A model generated the notes under the pieces. That model did no database searches. It saw only the letters and a list, made by a program, of their open reading frames with translations, and was not told where the DNA came from. Positions 11,855-21,599 of a DNA stretch of 64,000 nt are shown here, piece after piece. The number at the start of each line of letters is the position of its first letter. The stretch's first letter is position 1. Source of the stretch: Gnetum montanum (Eukaryota; Streptophyta; Gnetopsida; Gnetales; Gnetaceae); NCBI GenBank assembly GCA_015680685.1, contig MNCI01012713.1:724003-788002 (forward strand), in the 5' to 3' direction. A program made the position numbers and the translations under genes.

Positions 11855-12150
11855 GCTGAAAAAAGCTATGTCCCTCGATGTGCCGTGGACGTTACCAATG
11901 CTGGAAAATGGTACCTCTCTAGCACACCGTGGACACTACAAATGGTCAAAAATGTTGCCTCCCCGGTGCACCATAGATACTGCCAGTGTACTAAAAAATG
12001 CTACCTCCTTGGTGCACCGTAGACACTGCTGGTGTGCTACAAAATGTTGCCTCCCCCGACATGTCATGGACACTGTTAGTGCCAAGAAAAGTTGCCCCCC
12101 CCCCAACACCCCATTGACACTATCGGCACCAAGAAAAGCTACCTCCCTTA
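11855..12150 (+). repeat. 45-bp minisatellite, about 7 units, unit 1
   Basis: Tandem units of about 45 bp follow the pattern GCTGAAAAAAGCTACCTCCC, then a NGTGCACC(G/A)TGGACACT block. Units differ from each other by many substitutions. The period is a multiple of three, so a long open frame runs through it, but the frame carries no recognisable protein. The same array with about 7 units is at 37861-38174. Confidence 0.85.
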
Positions 12151-12289
12151 GTAAAATTTTCTGTTAGTTGATGGAAATTTTTGCACCTTTGAAGAAAAAT
12201 TTTAAAATCATCCAATAATAGAAAATTTTAAAATTGACATTTAGGTGAGAAAATTTAAAATTAATTTAAATTGACATTTGGGCAGCAAC

Positions 12290-12385
12290 TAAGTTAAAAA
12301 CTTCATAATTAAGCTTGCTTATTTTGGAGTAATACTAGGATGGGTGACCTCTAGGAAAGTCTTATTTTGTGTGGCCAAAGTCTTA
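12290..12385 (+). ncRNA. 5S rRNA-derived segment (3' half), unit 1
   Basis: The segment holds a close match to the second half of plant 5S rRNA, including the internal control region: AATTAAGCTTGCTTATTT, then GGAGTAATACTAGGATGGGT and GACCTC-AGGAAAGTC. Plant 5S has AGTTAAGCGTGCTTGGG..., AGTAGTACTAGGATGGGTGACC. The 5' half is poorly preserved. 5S-derived sequences of this kind are the hallmark of Cassandra TRIM LTRs and 5S-derived SINEs. The element edges are not resolved here. A duplicate lies at 38333-38430. Confidence 0.7.
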
Positions 12386-12389
12386 AGCC

Positions 12390-13088
12390 TAAAAAAGTCA
12401 TATATTTTAATTTTGAAAGTCTTTTTCAACAAACAAAAAATTGAATCCTACAAATTTTAAACTCTTAGACACAATGGTGAAGTCAGATCTACCCTATGAA
12501 ACTCCAAAACTAGTTTTTACTCCTTTCCCAACATGATGCCTCAGAACCTTTAAAGCCTATATTTCTAGCATAACTTGGACATACAATGCCCATTTCTAAC
12601 ATATGAATAGTCATTTTCAAAAATTTTCACCTTTTTGAACTCAATGGTAAAGTCAAATTTATCATTGATAATTCGATGATATCATAAACTATGCTTTAAA
12701 AGTTCACAACTTAAAATAACTAATCATGCTTAACATTAATTATCAAGACTAACAAATTTAACCTTTTGGGCCTTAAGATTAAGTGATTAACCTTTGTAGA
12801 TTGTCTTAGATCACTAATCCCTAGTATGTCATTAGTTACATTGTTAGAGTTAGTGTTTTAAGAGGGATAGAAAGAAAGATTGCTAAAGAGTCTAGGTAAT
12901 GTAGATAGTTGCTACCAACAAGGTTAGTTAGAGAATTAGTTGATGAATCAATTAGTGAACCTAAAGGGTCAAGAAGATGTATATCAATTCATCTTGCAAT
13001 CAAATTATTGGAGCATAGAAGAATAAAAGGATTAGTAGAGCTAGAAAAAGATAGTGAACATGGACTCATTCGAGGACAAGCAAAACCT
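12390..13088. other. Block X spacer, unit 1, possible end of an element's internal region
   Basis: No gene is recognised. An open frame at 12909-13190 has no family match that I can see and runs into the LTR-like sequence at 13101. Its last codons before that LTR could be the tail of a retroelement polyprotein, but this is weak. Confidence 0.4.
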
Positions 13089-13579
13089 AAGGGGGTAGAT
13101 TGTAATGTCCCCATTCCCAAATGTTGCTACTGCATAACAAAGATGGATTTTCTTCATAACAAGTATTATCATTATCATAACAATACCTGAAATGGGAGTC
13201 ATAATTGAGACCTAAAAGGGTATGTTGTAATAACATACTTGTCTCTCAATGTGACCTTTGGGGGTTTAAGCTAAGATATTTATACCCAAGCATTAGAGGT
13301 TGTATCAACATTGAGTTACGGAGCCAGTAAAGGTAAGTAATAGGTGTCAAGTGAAGCAAGAAAAGAAGAGGATTGGCCATCCCTTTTGGCTGGTTATAGT
13401 CATAACCATGATTGCAATGTTGGATTACCTCTAAGGGATAGATGCCAAAGGAAGAAAATCCCAAGAAACACTCCTAAAGCATGATTTAGATATAATATTC
13501 TACATCAATAAAGCATTCTTCTCTTTTTCCTTTTGCATTTTCCCTATTATTTTCTTTATGCTTGATGTCGAATGTTACA
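13089..13579 (+). repeat. LTR-like sequence 'C' preceded by a polypurine tract, unit 1
   Basis: AAGGGGGTAGAT (13089-13100) resembles a polypurine tract and is followed directly by TGTAATGTCCCC. An end with the matching short inverted repeat (TTACA) occurs at 13575-13579, giving about 479 bp. AATAAA-like signals lie at about 13507. It matches 40689-41173. It does not resemble the LTR start after family B at 59507, so whether it is B's own 5' LTR or another element's 3' LTR is unresolved. Confidence 0.5.
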
Positions 13580-13677
13580 CATATTTAACATTTGTTATGT
13601 TATCTTCTTACACTTAATGTCTAATATAACATATATTTGATGTTTGCCATGACATCCAGAAATGAGATGTCGCACTA

Positions 13678-14600
13678 ATGGCATTAAATACTTCTTTAAG
13701 AAAGCTTGATGATGAAGATAATGCAAGGCTTGTTAGAGCATTTAGAAATGCTTCAAAAGTTCCATACATAGAGTTGAAGACTTTTAATGGTGTAAATGGA
13801 ATTAATGATTTTGCAAGTTGGGTAAAGGCATGTGAGAAGCATTTTCAATTGGAAGAGGTATTGAATAACTTGATGGTACCTATTGCTAACTCTAGATTAG
13901 AAGGTATGCCTTCTACTTGGTGGCAAATGAAGTTCCAAGTTTATGAAAGACGAAATGGTCAACCTATTAGACATTAGGATTTGATAAAATATAGGTTGAA
14001 GAGAAAATTTGAACAATCTTGTTAGAGACAAGAAACCATTATGAAGTTGACATTCCTAAGGAAAGGTGACAAGGATGTCAAAGAATTTTACATTGAATTT
14101 TGTGATATATTCCATCAAGCTAAGGTAAAATGGGAGTATTAGCAAGAGTTGTTCTTTTTTAAGTCACAAACTCTTGATGAGGCCTATGATTTGGCACTCA
14201 AGGCTAAGAATAAATTAGGTGGATTTAGAAATAGAAGCAAACAAACCTTCAAGGAAAAGGAGAAGGGGTCTATATATGATAAGGGATCTAATTCTAAATC
14301 TAAAGACAAGGAGGGCATCCAAGATAAGAATACTAAAAGAGCTGATGAGAGGGAAAAAGCCACTAATGAACAAGGTAAGGGAGGCAAGGGTTAAGGTAGC
14401 AACTCATCAAAACTATAGTGCTTCAAATGTGGAGAATGGAGACACAAGCAATGAAAATGTCCATTTCACAATGCAGCAAGGGGCCAAGTTGTGCAAACCA
14501 TGGAGGTGTAGGAGACATCAAGCCAAGCTCTTCATAGAGGCAATCCTAATGCTCCAAAAACTAAGGATGTTTCTGAATTAAATTCTTGTACATTCATGGG
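13678..14600 (+). pseudogene. gag remnant of B, unit 1
   Basis: The start ATG is at 13678 (MALNTSLRKL), matched by MAFNTSLSKL at 41272. A retrotransposon gag domain follows, with FASWVKACEKHF, TWWQMKF and, past stops, KYRLKRKFEQS and the FYI-F-DLFHQAK stretch. A basic linker leads to one CCHC zinc knuckle at 14419-14460 (CFKC-x4-H-x4-C), all four ligands kept despite a stop inside it. Gag would package the RNA. Length is near 300 residues, usual for chromovirus gag. Confidence 0.85.
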
Positions 14601-15240
14601 GAATGTGAGTAGAGGAGATCATCCTAATAGGAAATTATTACTTCAGATTAGGGTTAGTTGCTTGCTTAGTGTGGAATTAATTCATGTTTTGATTATGGGG
14701 GAGCCTAAGAAAATGTTATTTCTTCTAAGAAAATTTCCAAATTATGTTTGGTAACTAATCCTCATCCTAGATCCTATAAGATGCATTGATTTTCAAAAAA
14801 AAATTTCCAAGAGGTTAAGGGAGCAATGTACCTTGAACTTTAAAAGTGAAAGTTTTCATGATGTTGTAAAATGTGATGTGCTTTTGATAGATTGTGTTGA
14901 TGCAATTCTTGGTATACCTTGGAATTTTGACAATGGTGCTTAGTTTTATGGAGCAAGAAATTTGTGGAGTGTTACTAGACTTGATGAAATCCATGATTTG
15001 ATTCCTATGATAGCTGAATAAGTGAGGTAATAAAGCTCACTTAATGCTTCCTAAATCCTTTTAGAAGAGAGGAAATATATTAAGGAACATGAGAAAACCA
15101 GTTTTGATTTTGTTGTTATGACAACAATTACTACTAACCATGATGATGTGCAAGTTAAACTTCCTGCAAGTGTGCTAGGGTTGAAGGAGAAATTTTCCAA
15201 GATGTTCAAAAAGGAATTGGATGAACTACCACTGATAAAG
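14601..15240 (+). pseudogene. Protease/linker remnant of B, unit 1
   Basis: The segment shows the chromoviral protease tail: 'CDVLLIDCVDAILGIPW' at about 14875, then a 'DNG' and 'LIPM' stretch. The catalytic Asp motif near 14680 is disrupted by a frame change. In unit 2 about 150 bp of this part is deleted (junction near 42285). Confidence 0.6.
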
Positions 15241-15960
15241 AATGTATAGCATCAGATTGACTTTATTCCTAGTTCTACCATTCCAAACAAGAGATCTTAT
15301 TGGATAGTACCAAATCAAAGGGCTAAATTGCGAAGGCAAGTAGAGGGGTTACTTGCAAATGATTTCATAAGGGAATCCATTTCACCTTATGAAATTCCAA
15401 TAGTGCTAGTGCCAAAGAAGTATAGTGATGAATGGAAGATGTGCATTGATTCCAAGCTAGTGAATAGGATAATAGTGAGGTACTGGTTTCCTATTCCAAG
15501 GATGGATGATATCCTTGATGTTCTTACAAATGCAGATATTTTTAGCAAAATTGAGTTGAAGAGTGGTTATCATCAAATTAGAATCAGGCCTAGTGATGAG
15601 TGGAAGACAGCGTTCAAAACACTAGATCGATTGTTTGAGTGGTTGGTAAAGCCATTTAGGCTCATGAATGCAATTGCTACATTCATTAATTTGATGCATG
15701 ATTATTGAAGAACTTGATTGGTAAGTTTTGTATTATCTTTGTTGACGATATTTTGGTGTATAGCTCTAATTAGGAAGAGCACTTAGATCACTTGAGAATG
15801 GTGTGTCTTAAGTTGGAGGAGGCATATTTTGTGATCAACATGAGAAAAAGTCATTTCTTCAAGAGGTAAATCACATATTTGGGTCATGTGGTTTGTAAAA
15901 GCTAGATTTGGATGGAAGCTACCAAGGTGAAGGCTATTAGAGATTAGCCAAATCCTAAGA
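15241..15960 (+). pseudogene. Reverse transcriptase remnant of B, unit 1
   Basis: Recognised by VLVPKK, WKMCIDSKLVN, FSKIELKSGYHQIRI and the polymerase box FVDDILVYS at about 15735-15765, which is intact although separated from the upstream part by a stop and frameshift near 15705. GHVV and later SFLSLASFYRCFI (connection) follow. RT would copy the element RNA. It aligns with 42723-43440. Confidence 0.85.
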
Positions 15961-16665
15961 ATGTTGGGGAGGTAAGATCATTCCTTAGTTTAGCAAGTTT
16001 TTATAGATGCTTCATTAAAAATTTTAGTGGTATTTCATGGCCTATATTTGCTTTGTTGAAGAAAAGTAAAGAATTTAGGTGGGATAATGAAACCCAAGGA
16101 AGCTTTGACTTGTTGAAAGCAAAGATAACTAGTGAACCGGTGCTTGCAATTCCAAATTTCTAGAAGCTCTTTTAGGTGAAGGTGGATGCAAGTAGACTTG
16201 CCATTAGTGGGGTACTTTCAGAAGAAGGTAGGCCTATTGCTTTTTTCTTCTAAAAACTTAAATGAATCAAAGAAAAAATATAGCATATATGAGAAGGACT
16301 TGTATGTTATTCTTCAAGCAATCAAGCATTGAAAGAATTACTTATTTCCCAAGGAATTCACTTTGATGAAGAACCACATAGCACTTTAATTTCTAAACTC
16401 AAAAACGAAGTTGCATGCAAAGCACATAAAGTGGATTGCATAGTTAAAAAAGTTCATTTTTTGTTGAAGTAGAATAGTACGAAAGCCAATGTGGTGGATG
16501 ATGCAGTATCTAGGATGCATGTGGTACATTTCAATGTACCTTCTGTGGAAGGTATGGATGATTTTACTTCTTTGTATGAGGAGGATACTGATTTTGGGAA
16601 AGTTTAGAAGAGCCTCAAAGAGCTATTAATGAATAGGATAGACTAATTAAGGGACTATCATATTC
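15961..16665 (+). pseudogene. RT connection and RNase H remnant of B, unit 1
   Basis: The 'NFSGISWP' connection motif is followed by VDAS (first RNase H Asp kept), GVLSEEGRPIAFF, a frame change, then YSIYEKDLY and HIKWI-like motifs. The coding sequence ends mid-gene at YHIQD, exactly where A2 is inserted. In unit 2 the same frame continues after A3. Confidence 0.75.
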
Positions 16666-16670
16666 AAGAT
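16666..16670. other. Left target-site copy AAGAT next to A2
   Basis: AAGAT directly precedes the A2 LTR, as at A3 (44138-44142). The right side of A2 (32286-32290) reads ATGAT instead, so A2 lacks a matching target duplication. Confidence 0.8.
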
Positions 16671-17647
16671 TGATGAGCAGTACAGGTACCCCTATGTCCA
16701 ACCACACAAATAACAAAGCATTCACACATGATCCAATTGAATTCTGTGGACTCTCTATTTTTTGGTGCACTAGTCTTCTAGGAAGTGAACCTTACCCTAA
16801 TGGTCATTCATTGTCTTCCCAATTACACTTGTGATGTACAATGGTATGGTTAACTGTAATCGAGGCATATGATTTTTATCATTTTATATTATATAGTTCT
16901 GATGCTTAAAGAGAGATGAAGTAAATTGAGAACTAATTTAATTTAACTATTTAACTAATCTCTAACTAGTCCTACATAAGCATCTGGTCCCACTTTCCGT
17001 ACATGTTCTGAACCCATGTATCCACTACTGGGTTACCAAGCACTACAGTATTAGGTGCACCAAGCAATAACGCTGCTGGAATTACCAAGCGAACACATGT
17101 TTACACTCAAAGTGATCATACTTATGTACTTCATATATTTAGCTTAATTGATTAAACTCTAATTTAGCTTAATTTATTGAATATTTAATTAAAAAATGAA
17201 TGCATAAATAAAACATTTAAGCTATTCAAAATGTTGCAAGATTTATCAAGAAGCTCATCTTTATTGCTGTACACACCAATGTGGTTTAGGTACAATAGTG
17301 CTAAAATAAAAATCCATACACATAATGACTCCTACTACAGGCACTTGGGAGAAATATTCTAACTTTCAAATAGATAAATTGCAAGAGCTCTGCTACTACT
17401 ATAACTTCTAATGCATAAACATGGCTGGGTAGCTCATATTTATAGTTTTAGCTCTAAGGTTGTCTCTACAAGGCCCCATCAACATAGAAAATGCTACATC
17501 GATGTGGCCTCATCAACATAGTAAATGCTTCATTGATGTGGCCCCATCGATGGGGCAACACCATGTAAATGAGGGCATATCAACGAGGGCTCATCACTGA
17601 GTCTACGTCAACAAGGGTTCATCGACATGATACTTTGATGCTCATCA
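16671..17647 (-). repeat. 3' LTR of A2
   Basis: The LTR is 977 bp, TGATGAGCAG...GATGCTCATCA. A TATA-like box (minus strand CTATAAATATG) lies at 17438-17446. It is the longest of the five A LTRs because the U3 tandem repeat near 17470-17560 has extra units. Confidence 0.9.
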
Positions 17648-17660
17648 TACCCCCATGATT
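17648..17660 (-). promoter_or_regulatory. Polypurine tract of A2
   Basis: Minus-strand AATCATGGGGGTA abuts the 3' LTR, the position where plus-strand DNA synthesis is primed. The matching site of A3 is GTTATGGGGGTA at 45090-45101. Confidence 0.75.
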
Positions 17661-19312
17661 AAATGAAAACTCATCCTCAAGTTCTTTTACAAAATTGGAA
17701 AGGTATGGAATTATTGACTGACTTTTAACAAAAAAAAAATAAACTGACTTAACAAAACTGAGTGCCTGAGTGTACAGATCAACACATTAGAAAATTATAG
17801 TATTCATGACACAAAATTGAACACCATGATATGACTACATAAGAAGAATTGGATATCACTTCCTTTGATGGCATGAAGATGCTAGAGAAGATCAAATAGT
17901 CCTACGTGGTGGTGGCTTCTAAGGCTCTAAAGGACCTTCGTCAGCTTTAGGCATGTGTAGTGGCTGAGGTGGCTATGGCTGTCCTATTGCGGTTGCAACC
18001 TTCGGTGAAAGGTATAAGGCATCTAGCAATGCATTCATCTTCACCTCCTTACTTTGAGGATCATTCACAACCTACGTGGTGTCACCCATGTGGATTCGAA
18101 TGGGGATATCCCATAGCTAGGGAATTATTGAGAACATCTCCTTCACATTGATAAACTAGGCATTGAATTATTAATGTTTGATGTCGAATGCCCTGATTGC
18201 ATTCTACAGCTCCTGGTAGTCATTCATCCTTTTGGTCAAGTTCTTGGTAGTTGATCATTGATCAGTGAATTGTGCCTTGAAAACTTTAAGTTCAACATTA
18301 GCAACTATAATCTTATCCTTGGTGTCCTTGTGGTGCTTGAACTTAGCCTCGTACAACAAGTACAAGCTGGCCACTTGTTTCTCAAGCTTTGATCATGACC
18401 ATTTGGTAATCAACATGGAAAGGTTTGTATAAAAGATATTGGCAAGCTCCATATATTTTATCATCTCCTTGATCTAAACATCCTTTGTATGTAATTCTAC
18501 TTTATTATAGGCATCTATCCCATCAACGATGGTTTGCCAAACATCTCTGCCTTACTGGAGTTACTCGAGGGCTTCATTTTCTTTTTCCTTCATCAACTAC
18601 ATGTGTTTCTCATTTACTTCCTTTTTGTAGACCAACGTGTTCTCTGTAATGATCTTTGACTTTCTCAAATTTGAGAGCTTCATATTTCCAGATGGTTACC
18701 TTGATTGTAGTTTTTGGTAAAGGGTGTGCATCTCCTCCATGGAGAGATTACTATTTTATGCTACCAATTTTCTCATTTCTGTGTTTGCTTTCACTAGTTA
18801 CTACTACTGTTGATGGATGAATTTAGTTAATTATTTCTTATGTGCATCAACATGTTGTAGCCAATGGTTCTCTATGATCAGTTGGATGTTATCCTGATGA
18901 GTTTGATCCAATGTCTTTTCAATCTTGTGCTAAGTGGCCTCTACTAAGAATCAATAGAACACCATTGTTTCCATTGCACCCTTAACCCCTTTCATTTTTA
19001 TGTGAAACTTTTGCATAGCTTCATATCTTATAAGCGCCAGGTTGAGGAATGCGAGATCGATAATCTAGGCTCTTAGGTCAGCAACTGCTACATCTAAGCA
19101 TCCGTTCTACTCCTTGGTTGTTTTAAGTTGCCCTTTCAATATGATGTTCTTCCCCCTTACCTCCAATAGCTCCAACTAGGTTGTAGTAATGTTGTCCAAA
19201 AGATTAAAGACATCTGGAAGTAGTTGCTCAGTTCTTACCAATCAATCCAGTAGTTCTTCATGCTAAGTTGTGTTTATTCTGCCACTTGTGATTCTTGCAA
19301 ACATTTGCACAT
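17661..19312 (-). pseudogene. C-terminal half of the extra 3' ORF of A2 (coiled-coil)
   Basis: The segment is colinear with 45102-46747 of A3. Read on the minus strand it gives Lys/Glu/Gln-rich sequence typical of long coiled coils, with the clearest stretch in A3 (KEKENQALQQLQKS). It lies between integrase and the 3' LTR, where Athila elements carry an envelope-like ORF. No membrane segment was found. Stops are frequent. Function unknown. The N-terminal half continues at 23476-24907, beyond the insertion D. Confidence 0.55.
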
Positions 19313-19317
19313 CTTTG
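19313..19317. other. Target-site duplication of insertion D, left copy
   Basis: CTTTG at 19313-19317 is repeated at 23471-23475. The uninterrupted A3 sequence at the same place reads CATCTTTAAGTGTAG (about 46745) and CATCTTTGCGTGTAG (about 47576). Confidence 0.85.
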
Positions 19318-19407
19318 TGTTGGCAGATTTTGGCCATTTCATGGAACAACAAAAGTAGAGATACTGGCAAAAGGCAATTTGTAAAACACTTTGTATACAC
19401 TTTGCAT

Positions 19408-19538
19408 TAAAATCAGCAATGAAAACCGCAAAAAACAAGAACAGGTTTCAAAACAAATTGGTTGTTTATGCANTAAAATCAGCAATGAAAATCGCAAAAA
19501 ACAAGAACAGGTTTCAAAACAAATTGGTTGTTTATGCA
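19408..19538. repeat. 65-bp duplication around a single N
   Basis: 19408-19472 and 19474-19538 are identical except for one base, with a lone N at 19473. This is the signature of two contigs with an unmerged overlap, so it is probably an assembly artefact. Confidence 0.8.
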
Positions 19539-19559
19539 GTCTTTCAAAAAATTGGGTCA

Positions 19560-20430
19560 CTGGATTCTATAGCCACATGTAACAGGCAGGGCAGGTAGAA
19601 AATCTTCTATCCGCTGTTTCACATAGCTTCATACAAGTAAACCACTCAACTGGGATCTTGAATTCACATGTCACAACCCTTGAGTTTTCTTTAGATCTAG
19701 TGCTTGCCTTGTTTTATCAGCTCACGTTCAAAGTCCTTGTGACTTAAGATATTGAAGGTTGGAAATCATGCTTGGAATTTCAAAGTATATGGTCTTTTAA
19801 ACTGTATTATACAGGAAAAATACTGTATCTTCGGCCAAGAAACGTATATATCATGGTTATTAAATTCTTATTCCAAGTCTAGTTGCAACCATGTTTAGTT
19901 TGGGTATTGCATCGTGATCAATTGGTAATATAATAGAGAAGAGCATAGTGATGGTGACATTGCCGTAGGAAAGCATCATTGTAGCAAAATCATGATCACG
20001 TAGTCCACAGATGACAACTTTTCTTCTAAAAAGGACGTGGCCTTTTGTGAAGTAGTGTACTATACTATGCAATTCATATGTCATCATATTCTTAGTGATT
20101 CTGAAGTTACAGAGCATATTTTATTCTCACTACGATGCTTATCTACAGCATGGTTCACCCTCTATTCATTTTCTGATACATGATCGCAAATCATTTCTAT
20201 TTCTCACATCTTCTATCCAGTGTCTAGAAAAGTTATTTAAATCATCATTTCCAACATAGTTGATGTTCCAAACCAATGTTTTGTCACCATGAAATTTCAT
20301 AAATGGTTTCCTTGTGAAGTTCCAAAAATCGTCATCCCCCAATATTAACGGATTGCGATAACTCCGTAACGGAAAACAGAGAGAATAGGAGGAGCGTGTA
20401 AGGACTTTTAAACCTTCCACAAAATCAGTT
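19560..20430 (-). other. Unrecognised stretch of insertion D with two minus-strand open frames
   Basis: Open frames occur on the minus strand at 19860-20117 and 20166-20420. They look somewhat protein-like (for example WNINYVGNDDL), but I recognise no family. They may be another captured gene fragment or chance. Confidence 0.3.
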
Positions 20431-20438
20431 GCACAGTT

Positions 20439-20607
20439 TTTGGGAAGAGGTACTTAGATGAGAAGGCTGATCACAGGATTGGGCCGCAGGAGTTACGGGA
20501 GATGATCGAGGAGCTGTTTGTGCTCAATGGGGTGCTGAATTTTGGCGATTTTATTCCTGTGCTTGGGTTGTTTGATTTTCAGGGCTATGTCTACGGCATG
20601 AAAAAAG
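20439..20607 (+). pseudogene. Cytochrome P450 exon fragment
   Basis: An uninterrupted frame of about 56 codons reads FGKRYLDE, then ELREMIEELFVLNGVLNFGDFIP and LFDFQGYVYGMKK. This is the F-G loop region of plant A-type P450s (such as the CYP71 clan), which read FGKRY...IEE...NIGDFIP...LDLQG. A GTGAGT donor-like sequence follows directly at 20608. The haem-binding region is absent. It is a captured fragment, not a gene. The subfamily cannot be decided. Confidence 0.7.
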
Positions 20608-20609
20608 GT

Positions 20610-21030
20610 GAGTGTAGTGTCAATTTTACATCTTCTCCTCACGCCATTTGGCACAGGGGTGCTGTAGCACCAATTAGCATTGTTAGTCTTGCATCTTCTT
20701 CTTTTGGCATTGCACAAGGACAACAAATGGCCAAGGTTCTAGGTCAAGATTTCTTACCCCATCAAAGGGGACTGGAGTGCAAGAAAAAAAGAAAGTAGAC
20801 ATACTACACATCGGGTGTAACAAATGTAAAGGAAAATTTCAGTCTGGCAGTCGAGGGCTAGCAAAAGCACAAATTCTAGGTTACTAGAACTATTTCAGCA
20901 CCTGCGCCCTGCAACTTGGCGATAGACAGTAATAGTAAGGAGGGCCCTATTTTCCTGAGCCAAAATAATGGCCTCAATAGAGGACATCGACGGCAACACC
21001 ACCGAATGCAGTGACAAAATGTTCAGAGGA
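20610..21030. other. Insertion D, between P450 and carbonic anhydrase fragments
   Basis: No family is recognised. The stretch has a higher GC content than the surrounding A2 sequence. Confidence 0.4.
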
Positions 21031-21037
21031 TGAAACG

Positions 21038-21494
21038 GAGTTCCAGTACATAGAAGGTTTGAAAGGGCCAAGCAACTGGGGCAATCTCAAGGAGGAATGG
21101 AAAGCATGTGGCACAAGCAAAAAACAGTCTCCCATCGATGTTGTGAAAGAAAACACATAGCTTCATCCTACATTAGGATTGTTTCGTCGTCGTTACAAGC
21201 CTTCCAACACCACATTGGTAAACAGAGGCCACGATATTCAGTTGAAACGGACCTCAGAAGGTGGCTGGATCCTGATAGAGGGCAAGAATTCACTCTAAAT
21301 GAAATCCACTAGCACTCCCCTTCTGAACACTCCATAAATGGCAAAAGGTATGCCATGGAAACACATTTGGTTCACCAGTCAGAAGATGAGAAGGTTGCGG
21401 TCATTGACATACTATACAAGTACAATAGAGATGACACGTTCTTGAAGGAACTGGAAGACGATATTAGAGATGCTGCAGATCAGGGAAGCATTTA
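21038..21494 (+). pseudogene. Alpha-carbonic anhydrase fragment, intronless
   Basis: Plant alpha-CA catalyses reversible CO2 hydration and is usually secreted or plastid-directed. The frame reads GPSNWGNLKEEWKACGT and KKQSPID, then a TAG, RYKPSN and NRGHDI. After one frameshift near 21290 come IH-stop-HSPSEHSINGKRYAM, HLVHQSEDEKVAV and LYKYNRDDTFL. The three zinc-ligand histidines (two around the stop, one in HLVH) are all still present, and the Trp between the first two is TAG. No intron interrupts about 150 codons, although plant alpha-CA genes have several, so it looks cDNA-derived. Confidence 0.85.
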
Positions 21495-21599
21495 ATGTTT
21501 TTAATGACTTTATGACCAAGTATGAAGATCACACGTGGTCTAGAATGTGGATTAATTTCATGGTTTTATCGCTTAATTATACAGACAAGACAGTGTAAG

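Larger units (their letters stand above)
13678..16665 (+). mobile_element. Family B chromovirus fragment, unit 1 (gag to RNase H)
   Basis: This is a plus-strand Ty3/gypsy element whose gag, RT and RNase H parts are colinear with 41272-44142. It stops abruptly at the AAGAT target site (16666-16670), where the A2 LTR begins. Its integrase is absent from unit 1. The single integrase/chromodomain part at 58141-59477 fits the same family. Stops are mostly TAG or TGA from transitions. Confidence 0.85.

Noticed and set aside
11855-12150. CRISPR-like regular repeats
   Set aside because: The 45-bp units are contiguous, without spacers, and diverge along their whole length. This is a plant minisatellite.
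12290-12385. A functional 5S rRNA gene
   Set aside because: Only the 3' half is recognisable, many substitutions are present, and no tandem 5S array surrounds it.
12909-13190. 93-codon open frame as a gene
   Set aside because: It crosses into the LTR-like sequence C, is broken in unit 2, and has no recognised domain.
14184-14387. Minus-strand open frame opposite the B gag linker
   Set aside because: It is a shadow of the Lys/Glu-rich gag linker on the plus strand.
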